A stretch of DNA of 64,000 nt from Centropus unirufus (taxonomy: Eukaryota; Chordata; Aves; Cuculiformes; Centropidae): positions 24,129 through 88,128 of the forward strand of contig VYZI01001033.1 of NCBI GenBank assembly GCA_013397695.1, read 5' to 3'. Under the pieces are notes generated by a model. That model worked only from the letters and a program-made list of their open reading frames with translations. It was not told the origin of the DNA and ran no database searches. The translations under genes and the position numbers were made by a program. Below, one piece after another: positions 12,038 to 24,205 of the stretch. Numbering within the stretch: position 1 is the first letter of the stretch; each line of letters opens with the position of its first letter.

Positions 12038-12297
12038 AGAGAAAATTAGTCTGAGGGGAGACTCCATCATGATCTACAACTGCCTGAAAGGAGCTTGTGG
12101 CAAGGTGCGTGGTCTCTTCTCCCAAATCACAAGGAAGGAAATAACCTCCAGTCGCACCAGGGTAGAATTCGATTGGATATCAAGAAACAGTTCTTCACCG
12201 AAAGGGTTGTCAAACATTGGAAGAGGCTGCCCAGGGCAGTGGTGGGGTCTCCATCCTGGAGAGGTTAAAAGTCTTTTCCAGCCTTAATGATTATATT
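12038..12297 (+). mobile_element. CR1 LINE 3' fragment of a second subfamily, plus orientation
   Basis: It contains AGTCTGAGGGGAGACTCCAT, ATCTACAACTGCCTGAAAGG, TTCTTCACCGAAAGGGTTGT and AGGCTGCCCAGGGCAGTGGT, ending with GTCTTTTCCAGCCTTAATGA. This differs from the abundant subfamily (no CAGTGGGAGGTGTCCCTGCC block). A deletion after GGTTAAAA removes the stretch before the 3' end. Confidence 0.88.
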
Positions 12298-14732
12298 TTC
12301 TCCCTGGGGAAGCAATCACAGACCAGGCCAGCCTGGTTTCCTCACCCCCTTCTACCCCATCACCCCTTTGGAGGCTGCACAGCGCAGTGGGGTACGAGGG
12401 ACCTAACGTCATCCTGCCTTGTTTTTTTCTTACATTATCCACCAAAAAAATCAGCAAAGGGCTGCCCTGGATCCTCACAGCTCTCGTTAAAACCAAATAA
12501 AACAGAGGAGCTGAGGGAAGAAAAAGTAAACTTGAAGCAAAGGCTTGCTGTTATGGTGAATTTCCAAACATGATGTGAGTCATTTAGAGGAAATTTCTAC
12601 ATGCTTACACCTTCCAGCTCAAATATTGTAATTAAATTACCTTGGCTACTGACTGGAAAAAGCAATAACTAGGCCTGAAGATGAATCACTGTACACTGCA
12701 GGTGCTTTATCTCAAAAATCACCCAACCGCCTTTCAGGACAGGTGGGATTTCCTGAGAGAAAAACAAGGTTTTTCATGTCTGCCTAAGCAGAAGATGCCA
12801 TCCCAACCATGGTCCATTCTCGAAAGCCGAGACCGAGAAAGCAGCATTTGAAGGGGAGGGACAGGCCGCAAAGCTGGTATCGTAATAAAGATTGAAACCT
12901 AAGAATTTAAGTCAGTTCTGCACATTTTATCTCATGTAATGGCACTTGAGACCGCTCTTTCTTTTTCTGCCTAGAACTGAGATTACTAACCCAGAGCGAG
13001 TCATGCACAAAGAAGGAACAAGTCGTGTTCCTTAAAAAGGCAGAAATTAGCCACCCTTGGAAAAAACAGGACGAGAGGAATGTCAGTAACCCAGCATTTC
13101 CTGTGGCTTGTGTACTTATCTCATACCATCCCGATCAAGTGGCTTACTTGTCTCTACCCGTTACAAAAGGGATTCTTTGCATTTTCACGTGGTTCTGCTG
13201 TACAACCAACCGCATGGTTTTACGACTTTGTCTTAGCTATTTTGGTGCTTAGATACTCAAATCCTTTCCCCTTCCCCCAGTAAGTAAATTTTCCAGGCTA
13301 AAGTTCAAAGTGAATTCCAATGCGATTATACAAACACATGCATGCTGTAGATTGACATCATACAATTCTGTTCTTTGTGGCTGGATATTTTGTTCTTTCT
13401 CGTTTGCACCCACTTCTGCACGCCTGGTTTCCTTCCCTAAAATAGTACCTTATTACACCCTAATAAGATAGCGCAGTATTTATTCCTCTGGCGATTTCAT
13501 AGGGGGAAAAAAAAAGCTTGTGATTTAATTCATAAAAATAGACTTAGAAAGGAAAAACCAGAGTAACCGACTTTATGAATCTCCCTGTTTATTAATGCAT
13601 GTGATTAGTGGAGTGGAGAGCAAGCAGGTTTATATGTTTCAGTCCATCATGAGTGTGAAATTGAACTGTAAATGGTACCTGGTGCAGCCAAGTGAAACGG
13701 GCTCCATGCCGGGCGTTAATGGAAATGTGGAGAGCTTTTCTTTTTAACAAAGTACTCCAGCAATTATCCCAGCACACCCACAGCGAAAAGAGATGGAGTT
13801 AGGCTGAGCCTTACAAAGGCTGCTCACTGCAAAATAAATTTACAGCAGCCATTGGGAGCCTTGGGTTCATTGTTCCCTTTTCTGTGCCCATTGGCTAAAA
13901 ATGACAAATGGCAGCGGTGAGGATAAACAACCAGCGCTTTGTGGGTTGGGAGGGACGTTTGTTATGGGCAGGTAGCCACGTGCTCCAGGTTAGAGATACT
14001 ACTCACCCCAGAGCATAAGAAAATTGATGAAAAAAGTAACAATTCATGTCCATTCTCACCTGAAAAAGATGTGGGGTTTGATCTGCCTTTCCTGTAATGC
14101 GAGCACCGAGTGCTTCTGAAAATCCCATTTTTCTGCCAGGGCTTTACATTGACATTAACTTTTTACAGGACTAGTAAAAATCCACGGGCGCTTCCTCCCA
14201 CGCTCAGCTTTCCATCATCTCCCCGGCTGCCTGGAGCCCCAAGGAGTGAAGGTTATGCTTGAGGTGTCAGCTGCTTCAGAGCAACGTTGAACTCTGGGGA
14301 CCAACAGGATGGACAGCAAGTCCCACAGCACAAAGGTAAGGAGCACATCCAATGGTAAATATTGATCTCCTGGGGAAGAGCTTGGCCAATGTCCATCGTC
14401 AGGCAGAAAACCTTGGCCAACTGAGTGCAGTCTGACCCCCCTCCTCAGCCAAAGGGGAGCTTTGGTGGGGGAACCGTGCAGGTGGAAACACAATTCCTTC
14501 AGTCAGGAGTCTGAAAGGAGCTTTCCTTCCTAAGTAGGAAATCTCAGACAGGCACTAAGAACACTGTCCGTATAGAAAGCATTAAGCAATGAGCACAAAG
14601 TTTTTCTATAAATTTTTCCATTTAAGAGAAAATCCTTCCCTTTCATCAGAAAGCACCGCTGGTACATTACGGGTTTCAGACCACAGGAGAGCAACCTCAG
14701 CGTTTCATGAGAAATGATCATAGCATCATAAA
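12298..14732. other. Putative intron, nothing firm
   Basis: Unique DNA. A segment at 14060-14115 on the minus strand has a donor (CAG|GTGAGA) and a moderate acceptor, but all three frames are open and its length (56) does not fit between the flanking candidate exons, so it was not called. Confidence 0.35.
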
Positions 14733-14955
14733 AGGATGAGATCTCAGGGAGAAATATTTTGGTGTAGGGAGGCCCTGGCCCAGGTTGCCCAGAGCAGTGG
14801 TGGCTGCCCCATCCCTGGAGGTGTTCAAGGCCAGGTTGGATGGGACTTGGAGCCCCTGATCCAGCAGGAGGTGTCCCTGCCCATGGAAAAAAGGGTTGAA
14901 ACTGGATGGGCTTTGAGGTTTCTTCCAGTCCAAACCATCCTATTGCTCCACGATC
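14733..14955 (+). mobile_element. CR1 LINE 3' fragment, plus orientation
   Basis: It has ATGAGATCTCAGGGAGAAAT, GGCCCTGGCCCAGGTTGCCC, ATCCCTGGAGGTGTTCAAGG and CTTCCAGTCCAAACCATCC. The final octamers are decayed (TATTGCTCCACGATCTC). About 220 bp. Confidence 0.92.
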
Positions 14956-15005
14956 TCTACTCCCACAGTAATACAAACCAGTTCCTATTTGCATTTCCTG
15001 TGCAG

Positions 15006-15080
15006 ATGCAAGAGAAGGCTGTTTACTCACAACCTCCTGTTGCTATTCCTGGTCTCTGTGCTGGAGCATTGCTCTTTTCA
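15006..15080 (+). CDS. Weak exon-like segment on the plus strand
   Basis: A strong acceptor (TATTTGCATTTCCTGTGCAG) is followed by 75 bases, exactly 25 codons, open from ATG, then a donor (TCA|GTAAGT). The translation MQEKAVYSQPPVAIPGLCAG and a short tail match no family I know. It lies on the strand opposite to the other candidate exons and 50 bp after a CR1, so it is more likely a chance pairing of splice-like motifs or an exon of a noncoding transcript. Confidence 0.15.
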
Positions 15081-16883
15081 GTAAGTATTGTTGATGGTCC
15101 CAGTTCTCTCTCATGGACTCCATTGCCATGCACTGTTACTTTTAGCCCCAATTGCTTTGAAAGCACTCCTCCCCTCTTCTCAAGAGGGTATATTTGAATC
15201 TGTATCATTTGGCCTCATTACTGTTATTTATGGCTGTCAGTCAGACAATAGAAACCAAAATCAAAATAACCAATGCTATCATTCATAGCAGACCTGCTAC
15301 TGTCATTTTTTTTCCTGAATTTTATTCACAATAATCAAGATTTATTTTATTTCCCTTATTTATGCATCCTACACCGCCCTAGCATAGCTACATCACAAAC
15401 CAACATACACCCCATCCCCTCCATAACCTGAATCCCAAGCAAATAAGAGCCTGTTAATTCTGGGATCTGCTCCAGTTCCAGCCCTCCTGAGCCGCACACA
15501 CAGTTGTCCTCACGTAGGTCCTGACTGCCAGGAAGGGATGCTGTATTTTGCAATGACTCTTCAACACGAAGCCAACCTGGACCCCAGGGAGGCCACCGCT
15601 CCACGCTGCCCAGAGCTGCTAATGCATGTGTCCTGGCTCCCCCCTCTGCCTCGCAGCATTTCTATTTCTTCCTCTGGCTGTCACATCCTTTCCTTTGCTG
15701 CGCATCACAGCAAGATGTCAGCTTTCTATTTTATTTTATTTTTTTTTTTTTTTGCACCATGCGTGCTCTGGAGCTAACATCACGCTCAAGATGCTATCAG
15801 GTAGCCAAACGTGACACGTTTTCAAGGTTGGCCTCAAGGTAGCCAGCTCGAGGAGCAAGGCTTTCAATCACAATCAGATAGCAATCAAACAAAAATAGAT
15901 GAGGGCTGACAGCAGGCTGGTGTTATTATACCGGCTATTTCCAGCTGCTTTGGTTCGGGATGTTTTTATCAAGCAAGTCTCCAGCTCACCTCCCTCGTAC
16001 GCCAGGAAGGCAGGAGGGGAAGCGGTTGTACAAAACCAGCAGAGCTGGTGATTTATAGCTGAAGGAAAACTAAGACAACGGTTTCCCTGATTTATTAGAT
16101 GCAATTATGCCTCTATCATCATCATCACAAGACAAAGTAAATGGTAAAGATAAAATCAGTCTGGGGGAAGAGCGGGGACCAACAGCTGCAAAGGCATTAT
16201 TTCAAGATGTGCCTCTTCTCCCTCCCCTTTCATAAATTAAACATTTCATCATGGTTACTGTAACCCTGCAGATACCCAAGGAGACTCGTCGCACCCTCAG
16301 ACCCAGCATAAAGTTCACTATTGACTTCAAAGGAATAAAAAACATCAAGAATTTTTACCTTTAGCTTGCCATGCTGATGTAGATCAGGGAGATTTGTAGA
16401 CTTTGATCTTGCCTTGTTTAATTTAAGTCAGATGGAGCCCAGTCGGAATGTGAAGTCTCATCTTCAGCGAGGGGACTCCCTGGCCCAGCAGAGTTAGCAC
16501 GAGTCTTTCATCTCCCCCGATCAAAGCTCCCCATCCTCACCCAGCTGATGTCAAATTATTCCATTCGGATCCTGGTGAAGAACTGTCTTTTTAGTTGTGA
16601 TGGGGACTTCCTGTGCTTATCACAAAGGCAACTTACGTGGAAGAGCTACGCTGTTATTTACCATAGTAGCTTCAAAACACATTTCAAAGAAATCAGACTT
16701 TATCTGTTCTACAACCCAGTAAGGACCCTGAAATATGGGGAGAGCAGCACACATCGAGGTCTTATATAGGTTCCAATCTTTTCATTGACTTGTTGCTAAT
16801 TTTTGCACCTGAAAGGAATTAAAGAAGTGATTTTGAGTGCAGCTGGCCTGAGGATGCATGAGAACATACAGCTTCTCATTAAA
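15081..16883. other. Putative intron, nothing recognised
   Basis: Unique DNA. T-rich runs occur around 15730-15752. No repeat family or supported exon was seen. Confidence 0.4.
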
Positions 16884-17300
16884 TAATGGAGGAGCATCTC
16901 CCACATGAGGACAGGTTGAGAGAGCTGAAGTTGTTCAGCCTGGAGAAGAGAAGGCTCTGGGGAGACCTTGGAGCAGCTTCCAGCTCTGAAAGGGGCTCCA
17001 GGAAAGCTGGGGAGGGGCTCTCAATCAGGGAGGGCAGGGATAGGATAGGGATAGGAGTGGGACAGTTTTAAGCAGAAAGAGGGGAGATTTAGACAATAGA
17101 GTAGAAAGATCTATTTCCCTGTGAGGGCCCTGGCCCAGGTTGCTCAGAACTGTGGCTGCCACATCCCTAGAGGTGTTCAAGGCCAGAATGGATGGGGCTT
17201 TGAACAACCCGATGCAGTGGGAGGTGTCTCTGACCATGGCAGGGGCTTCGTACTGGCTGGGCTTTAAGTTTGCATCCAAAGCAAACCATTCCATGTTTCC
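16884..17300 (+). mobile_element. CR1 LINE 3' fragment, plus orientation
   Basis: It covers TTGTTCAGCCTGGAGAAGAG, GGCTCCAGGAAAGCTGGGGA, GGGCAGGGATAGGATAGGGA, CCCTGGCCCAGGTTGCTCAG and ends AAACCATTCCATG. About 415 bp, more diverged than most (for example CAGAATGGATGGGGCTTTGA). Confidence 0.92.
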
Positions 17301-19874
17301 GATTTGGATCGGATTTCACAAATTCACTCTTTCACCTGAATATATGATAGCTGATTCTAAAACTGCCTGCTCTCCAAGATGTTATCTCCACAAACCGTAT
17401 CTTCTGTCCTGTTGGTTGAATCAGTTTCACCAGAGATTAATGTTGATGTCAGGGCAACAGAGCTGCTGTAACCCACAAAGTTGGAGAAGAAACACCACCA
17501 ACTCATAGGTCCTGTGGAAGCTCTGAGCTCACAAAGAGCTCTGCAGGAATTGACCCCATTGCTCTGGTTGCTTTCATTAAGTCCTATTAATTCAAGGGGT
17601 CTTCTCCCATGAAGTTCCTCCACAAATAGTCTACAACCTATGTGAAGTTCCCTCATTCTTGATGGAGGTGCTCCACTCTACTAATGTGGTTCGCCCCACA
17701 CCCACCAGATGTCATGGCTGTGGTTACCCATGGCTGAAAGACCACCCTTGTGATCTTCGCTGATTCACCGTCCCACCTGAGAACTTGGTGGTGTCCTCTG
17801 GAACAGCCTCCAAGGGCTGTGGGGACCCAAGGTGGAAAGGATGCTTGCACTGCAGCATTGACAACCCAAATGGTGTTCAGGTGTCTCAGCTCAGCTTCTC
17901 CAGTTAATTACCAGGGAAATTAGCAGGACCTTACCTCTGACCACTAACAAGTTCAAGGCTCCTGCTGAAGGTACCAAAGTTAATTGTTTATAATTAAGGG
18001 GTCTGAAAACCACTTGTTACTGGCAAAGTTCTGCATTAATGCTTCTCTAATGGGATTTGGACCGAAGTTTACTAATGACCCAACAAGCAGCCCGTTCTTC
18101 CAAGGACAGGATCTCAGAGTTTCCCCAAGTGGATGTGTCAGTGGGAGTGAAAAGTCACCATCTAACTTTGGCCAAAAAATATCGTCCCTTTCCATGTCTG
18201 ACACAAAGAGTGCACCGTGCTGATCAGGCATGCATTTTGCCCAAAATGTCACGCGTGTTTATTATTAGATTAAGCTGCAGTAGGTTTAATTTTAGATCTT
18301 TTGATTCAAGTGGTGCAATGAAGATTAAATGCTAGGCATTATTACAGATGCAGATGTGGTTATATTGAATTATAAACCTCATTAAGTGTGATGTCCTAGA
18401 CAGGCTTGTGAGATAAGCTACAAAGGACTTCCTTACTTCATGCTAAAGTTATTAAAATATTAGAAGGTAAATCTAATAAAAAAATATTACGATAGAATGA
18501 AGCTGATACTTTACAAACATTGTTACAAAAGACCGTCTTTCTTTCATGTATAATTACTTCCCTCTCAGTGTAGATGGCTGGTGTGATATTAAAATGCAAG
18601 TATTTTTCCTCTTTTGAACACGTGTAAGAAGCAAATACAATGGAAACGAATCCTGTCACTGCTTTCAGTGCCTGAGCCTTGAAAGGTCCCGCTCTTCATC
18701 GTCAAGCTTTGAGTCCTCATCAACATTAACGTTATCCACTCATCGTTAGGTCCGGTGGCAAGGCCATCCTCACGTGTGTGGACGAGTGGTTGAGACACCG
18801 CTGCCACAGGAGATCGATTCTAGAATCTCTGAGGTGGCTGAATTTAGAGGGCAGATCAACAACCGTTCCGATTCTGTGATTTCACGCCCCATCAGGACTT
18901 CCCTGGGGTTTATCAAAACCAGCAGGAAAGCTGGATCCGGGTGGTGGATACGTTCCCACCCCTTCTTCGAGGCATTCCTCCACTGCAAGGCAGGGCTGAG
19001 CTACACCAAATCATGCAGGGTCTGTAGGTGGGTATTTCCTCCTCCTAATTTAAAGGACATAAACTGTTTGTCCTCACCTGGACCACCTCTAAAAAAAATC
19101 ACTGAAAGATTTTATGGGCAAGATCCATGTTTTCTAAAAAGGGCTTTCTTCTGTTTCCGCATTAAACTGTCACAGCTCTTTGACTGCCCCAGACAAGGAC
19201 CATCCTCCCACACTGCAAGTGTAGAAGGAGCAATCCCAATTCTCATTTGCTAAAACACTGTATTTATAAAGCCATATAAGAATTTAAGAGCATTTCCTAC
19301 ATGCGCATCACATGAACTGAATGAATTAAGCGCCCACAATGGATTTGATCCCTGATAAGATATTTGAGTACCCTTGTTTGCAAGACTCACTAGATCAGAT
19401 GACCTGATACGTCTCTCAGCAAACAGAGCGGGTCTCTTTTCAGAGAAAGCTGGGGGGAAAAAAAAGTACCGATTGATTTGGTTGCATTGTATTTTCTATC
19501 AGATGTTGCTTTGAGGATTCCGGTATAAGCTGGCATTGATTTATAGCTCTCTGTCATTGACTTGAGGCACTTGGTGTCAAAAATAGGAAGATAAAAAAAA
19601 CCTTGTTTTACCAATAAATCCTTAAGCGCGGAGCTATAGCAGTGATTTTTGTCAAGCAGACAATCACATTCCGGTGTGTGAGAGATTGACTACTGCAGCT
19701 GTTATGAGAAATTGAAAATAAACCCATGATGATACCTCACTGTCACTGAGGAACTGGGAAAGCGAGATTTGGAGAAGAATATCCAAATCTTTCATTTTAT
19801 TTTCCCAGTAGAGAGACACAAACTCTCCTTCTTTTCAGCTGTTTTTCTGTGCGCAGACTGAGCATTTTTAGGAA
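17301..19874. other. Putative intron, nothing recognised
   Basis: Unique DNA. Opposed open frames around 17980-18335 and the frame at 18774-19253 (plus) carry no recognisable domain or convincing splice sites. Confidence 0.4.
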
Positions 19875-20150
19875 TCTTAGAATTCTATGATGGAATCATA
19901 GGATGTGCTGAGTTGGAAGGGACCCACAAGGATCAAGTCCAGCTCCGATCCCTGCACAGGGCAACCCCAACATTCACACCATGGGGCTGAGGGCATTGAC
20001 CAAATGCTGCTGGAATATTGTCAGGCTCAGTGCTGTGACTGCTTCTCTGGGAATTGTTCCACTGCTCCACCACCCTCTGGAGGAAGAACCTTCTCCTAAT
20101 GTCCAGCCTAACCCTCCTCTGGCATGCCTTCCTGCCATTCCCTTGGGAAT
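19875..20150 (-). mobile_element. CR1 LINE 3' fragment of a third subfamily, minus orientation
   Basis: It starts GGAATCATAGGATGTGCTGA and GTTGGAAGGGACCCACAAGG, then TGCACAGGGCAACCCCAACA, GGAGGAAGAACCTTCTCCTA and GTCCAGCCTAACCCTCCTCT. The inner sequence differs clearly from the abundant subfamily. It is the first member of a three-piece CR1 cluster. Confidence 0.88.
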
Positions 20151-20154
20151 TTAC

Positions 20155-20268
20155 AATTATGGAATCATAGATTGGTTTGTGTTGGAAGGGATCTTAAAGA
20201 TCGCCTAATTCCAACACCCCTGCGTGGGCAGGGACACCTCCTGCTAGATCAGGCTGCTCAAAGCCTCA
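20155..20268 (-). mobile_element. Short CR1 LINE 3' fragment, minus orientation
   Basis: GGAATCATAGATTGGTTTGTGT begins a second 3' end only a few bases after the previous copy stops, followed by GGGATCTTAAAGATCGCC and ACACCTCCTGCTAGATCAGG. About 114 bp. It either inserted into, or truncates, the neighbouring copy. Confidence 0.85.
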
Positions 20269-20279
20269 ATTTCTCCTCT

Positions 20280-20338
20280 ATGGTTGGACTTGATGATCTC
20301 AAAGGTCTTTTCCAACCACATGATTCTACGATTCTAAT
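20280..20338 (+). mobile_element. CR1 LINE extreme 3' end, plus orientation
   Basis: GGTTGGACTTGATGATCTCA, AAAGGTCTTTTCCAACCACA and TGATTCTACGATTCTA form the terminal 59 bp of a CR1 in the opposite direction to its two neighbours. It makes a small inverted pair with the piece at 20155-20268. Confidence 0.85.
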
Positions 20339-20925
20339 CCAAATTGCATTTAGCACTGATTTTTTTTTAATCAGGCAGACTAAAACAAGAGGATATAAAG
20401 GGAAATACTAGTTTACTTATGAGGGTTTCTGAGAAATGGCACGGCTGGGTATTTTTATCTTAATTTGTTTTGCATTTTTTATTTGAGAAAATGCATACGT
20501 TGTGAAATTCAGTTAAATATTTCATTGTTAGCGCATGCTGCAGAAAGCAAATTAAAAAAAAAAGATGTTAGGTCTCTACAGATCAGGTCTTATGTGTTTG
20601 TTTGGGCGGGTAATTTGTTAGTGTAAACGGAAAAAAGAAAATCCTGATTTCTACTGAAAGCAGACATTCTGGAATCAGGGGGGCAAGTAATAAAACACTG
20701 CAACGAATTCAGATGCTGCGGACAGAACTACTAAATAAAATACACAAAGACGGGAGCCCAGGCTGCCTTTTCTTCTGCTCTATATACACAGGGCTGCGGA
20801 GCTGAGGTTGCTTTTGTAGCTGGAAGTAATAGAAGCTCCCATGGCCCCACTGAGCAAAACCAGTCATGACAACATCAGACACAGCCCATGCTCTTTAGCA
20901 CATGGACAATTATAAGATGACTCAC
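20339..20925. other. Putative intron downstream of the candidate exon, nothing recognised
   Basis: AT-rich unique DNA with no repeat. On the minus strand it begins directly after the donor of the candidate exon at 20926-21074. Confidence 0.4.
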
Positions 20926-21074
20926 CATGCTTTTAATTGCAGCTGCGATCATTAAATCTTTGAATTGCTCAAGACTCCATTTCCGCTTTTTGGTTACAAA
21001 ACCCATCAGAAGGATTTGAGGTTTCGGGTTAGAAAGTTCAGCTTTTCTTTCAAACACCCAGGCTCGTTCGATAG
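20926..21074 (-). CDS. Best candidate coding exon (149 bp) of an unidentified split gene
   Basis: On the minus strand a pyrimidine-rich tract (GGCTTTGCCTTTGCGTTTGCAG) precedes the segment, and ATG|GTGAGT follows it. Only one frame is open; the other two stop early. It holds two bases of a split codon plus 49 codons (in-phase 1, out-phase 0). The peptide is rich in charged and hydrophobic residues in a helix/strand-like pattern. It includes ERAWVFERKAEL, NPKPQILLMGF, a basic patch TKKRKW, and EQFKDLMIAAAIKSM. The first split codon becomes GCT (Ala) when joined to the last G of the candidate exon at 46318-46403, and the out-phase fits the exon at 781-829. I do not recognise the protein and assign no function. 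A relic of a retrocopy is less likely because splice sites flank it. Confidence 0.5.
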
Positions 21075-21685
21075 CTGCAAACGCAAAGGCAAAGCCTAAC
21101 ATAGGCCACACCAGACCAACCTTCCCAGCCTGAAGCATCCAACCTTGGCATCCAACTCTTCATCTTGGCTGCCATTTCCAGGCCAGAGTTTTGGTTGCTG
21201 CAGTAGCCGACCAAAATATTGGTATCTGCATTGCAGTTGGGCTGCTTCTGGTACAAAAGTCACTATTTTTAGATTAATAAGATGCTGCCTGCCAGGGAGT
21301 GGTGACATTCTAGAGTCGAGGAAGGCACCACTAGATGGCTCAAGGGACTGGCAGGCTGCTCCGGCCTCACAAGGATCTCCAGGCAGGGCTCTCTGGTGGT
21401 GGCCCCCAGGAAGCAAGAGCCTCCAAATCCAGCCCCTCTTGGCCATGGAGAAGCCATTCAGGCAGTGGGAGGCAGGAGCCAGCTTTGTCCCGTTTGGGAC
21501 AGCTGTGAGGCAGCAAGGTCCCCGTGGTACCATGTTCTGACACCGAACAAAACCACTTTTCCACCAGTTGTCCACCCTCACAGAGCAAAAGGGCAGATTT
21601 TTGCCTCATAAAGGTCCCGCCCTGTTCTGACGATGTCCCGTTTCTCTGCAAAACATCAACAGAGGGAAGGATGAGAGCTCACCTC
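21075..21685. other. Putative intron, GC-rich, nothing recognised
   Basis: Overlapping open frames on both strands (21145-21540 plus, 21096-21581 minus) reflect GC-rich composition. No domain or repeat was recognised before the CR1 at 21686. Confidence 0.4.
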
Positions 21686-22186
21686 CAGCCCGGGGTTCAG
21701 TTCTGCAGTCCTCAGCACATGGAGGATGTGGAGCTGTTGGAGAAAATCCAGAGGAGGCCACAAAGGTGATCTGTGCAGCCCCTCTGCTACGGGACCAGGC
21801 TGAGAGAGCTGGGGTTGTTCAGCCCGGAGAAGAGAAAGCTCAGTGAAGACCTCAGAGCAGCTTCCAGAATTGAAAAGGGCTCCAGGAGAGCTGGGGAGGG
21901 GCTCTGGATCGGGGAGTGCAGGGATAGGATGAGGGGGAATGGTTTTCAGCTGAAAGAGGGAGATGAGATCTTGGGAAGAAATGTTTTGTCATGAAGTTGA
22001 GGAGGCTCTGGCCCAGGCTGCCCAGAGCAGTGGTGGCTGCCCCATCCCTGGAGGTGTCCAAGGCCAGGTTGGATGGGGCTTGGAGCCTCCTGATCCAGTG
22101 GGAGGTGTCCCTGCCCATGGCAGGGGATGGAACTGGTTGGATTTGGGTCCTTTCTGACCCAAACCATTCCATCATTCTACGATTCT
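21686..22186 (+). mobile_element. CR1 LINE 3' fragment (about 500 bp), plus orientation
   Basis: It starts in the upstream part (GTGGAGCTGTTGGAGAAAAT, CCAGAGGAGGCCACAAAGGT) and continues through TGAGAGAGCTGGGGTTGTTC, GAGGGGAATGGTTTTCAGCT and CCCATCCCTGGAGGTGTCCA. It ends with CTGACCCAAACCATTCCATC and ATTCTACGATTCTC. One of the longer copies. Confidence 0.94.
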
Positions 22187-24170
22187 CACTGGCACATGGA
22201 GTTTGCCCAGAAATGCTCCTTCTGGCTTTTTTCCCTTGCAGAGCCACACGACTCCCAAAGCAACCCGACAGTGACTTTTAATTCAAGCCGCTGATTAACA
22301 CAGTAGGTAGTCATAACCGCCAAACGCCTCCTTGCAGATGTAAATCCCTTCTCTGATGGGGACTCAGGACCTTGCCACAGCCCAGCTTGCAAGGACAGTT
22401 CCTCTGTGCGCGCTCTCTGTGCAGAGAATAATTTTAGCCATTAACTTAATGGACTTTTAAGTGTCTTTGGTCATCGGCCCCAGAGAGGTGCATCCTAGTG
22501 GCTGCTTCTAATTGTTAATTTCTTCCTCAGTTGAAGAGGGGTTTTTTTCTCTTTAATGAGCTCTTTTTTTGGGACCATTTCTTCCCTAACCGACATCAGA
22601 TATTTTTGCCTTCTGCAAAGTCACTTTAGATTTACACCGATGTACTGGAAGTAAAACTCAGCTCGGTGTTATACAACCGGGCTTGTTCGCCCAGGGAAGT
22701 GCAAAGAGGGGGCAAGACAACTGTAAAAGGAAATTACAAGTAATGTCCATAAAAGCATCACAGTTCTTATCCAAGTGTGCTACAAAAAGGTTCTCCCCCA
22801 AAACAAACCCACTATTTCCCTACAACAGCACTTATTTCATCTACTCCTTGGCAACCCTCCGGTGTGCACGGCCTTCCTCAAGTCATCTTCTTATTGGGGG
22901 GTGGAGGAATTGTAACATCTTTAATAGTTCCACGAGTTTCACAGGCACAAATAATCTGTAGAAACCTGGCCAGCGTTAGCTGAAAAGGCAGCAGCACAGC
23001 AGCCAGTTTATCTGGGATATTTAGAAATGAAAAATGGGTCAGGCCGTTCAGTATCAAAACCCACCTTGCTGCCAAGAGAGCTTTTGGGCAGCCAAGGGCT
23101 CACTGGTAGGAGTTTCCACAAATCTTGGTTTCATCCGATTTCTTACAATAGGGCAACATAATCAGGTGAAATGAAAATGGCCCCATGTTAGGCAGTCAGC
23201 AAAAAAAAAGACGGCCCAGCCTTCAATTAGTGTCACTACTAACAAGCCACGTGAAGGATAATATAATGGATCGTGGCTGATTTCCTGCCAAGTTTTCCAG
23301 CCCTCACTTTGCTTTTTTTGACTTAACGTGCGGTATCACATTTAGCAGGACTAATGAGCCTGAATTCCTTTAATGGCTCCACCTCAGCATGTGAGATCTT
23401 TTATTTTCTCCTTTTGTTGATGACCTCCCTTCCTCAAGAAATCAATGTTTGGAAAAAAGACAAAGAACAAGGTCTTTGCAGCCTTATCATTCCAAGGTCT
23501 CTGTGCTACCCTCACTTTTAGAAGACACAAGGATTTATTTTTGCCTCGCCATTTACCAAAACCATATTTTTCTTCAGGATTGTGAACATTTTTGCTCCTG
23601 CTGCCAGGACCCGGAGCAGCTCAAATTGTTAACACTTAATTGGGGAAACCGATGGAAGGGAATAGAGAAACAGAAGAGAAATAAAAGCAAAAGATCAGCA
23701 GAATTCATAAAAAAATTCCCTGCTCTGCTTTTCTAGAGTAAAAGCCATTCTTCACCAGTGAGGAATTGTCAGCATCACCTAAGAGAGCTCTGCTGGAGAG
23801 ATGATGGGTCATAGCAAACCAAAGATAATGACAGCTCCATTTCCCAAGGCCTGGATCTTGCAGCTTGAGAGGCTGAGGTCGCTGAAAGCCCTGAGCATTT
23901 CAGCCCCCTCTTCTTGGGTCATTTACTCTGGTTAGGCTTCCAGGACCATTTTGGTGGCACCTGAGGGTCACCCCTAGCAGCAAAATTCAGTCAAAGGCAG
24001 CTCAAAGCCCCTCTCTACGGGAAGAGATTGGCATCCAATGCCATCTTTGCTTCAGCGATTCCTGGTTTACCAACGTTTAGTGGTCCCAGGTCCATGGGAC
24101 CAGTGAGAATCTGAAGCAAGGCAGACCTGCTTTGGTGGAAGAGGCACTTGGATGTGGGTTAGAGAATATT
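22187..24170. other. Putative intron, nothing recognised up to the assembly gap
   Basis: Unique DNA with AT-rich and T-rich stretches. Sequence just before the gap (24060-24170) may belong to the CR1 ORF2 fragment beyond it, but I cannot confirm this. Confidence 0.4.
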
Positions 24171-24205
24171 NNNNNNNNNNNNNNNNNNNNNNNNNNNNNN
24201 NNNNN
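24171..24205. other. Assembly gap (35 N)
   Basis: Thirty-five unknown bases, immediately 5' of a CR1 reverse-transcriptase fragment. The repeat probably caused the break. The true gap length may differ. Confidence 0.99.

Noticed and set aside
14060..14115. 56-bp exon-like segment on the minus strand
   Set aside because: All three frames are open, and the length breaks the phase between the flanking candidate exons.
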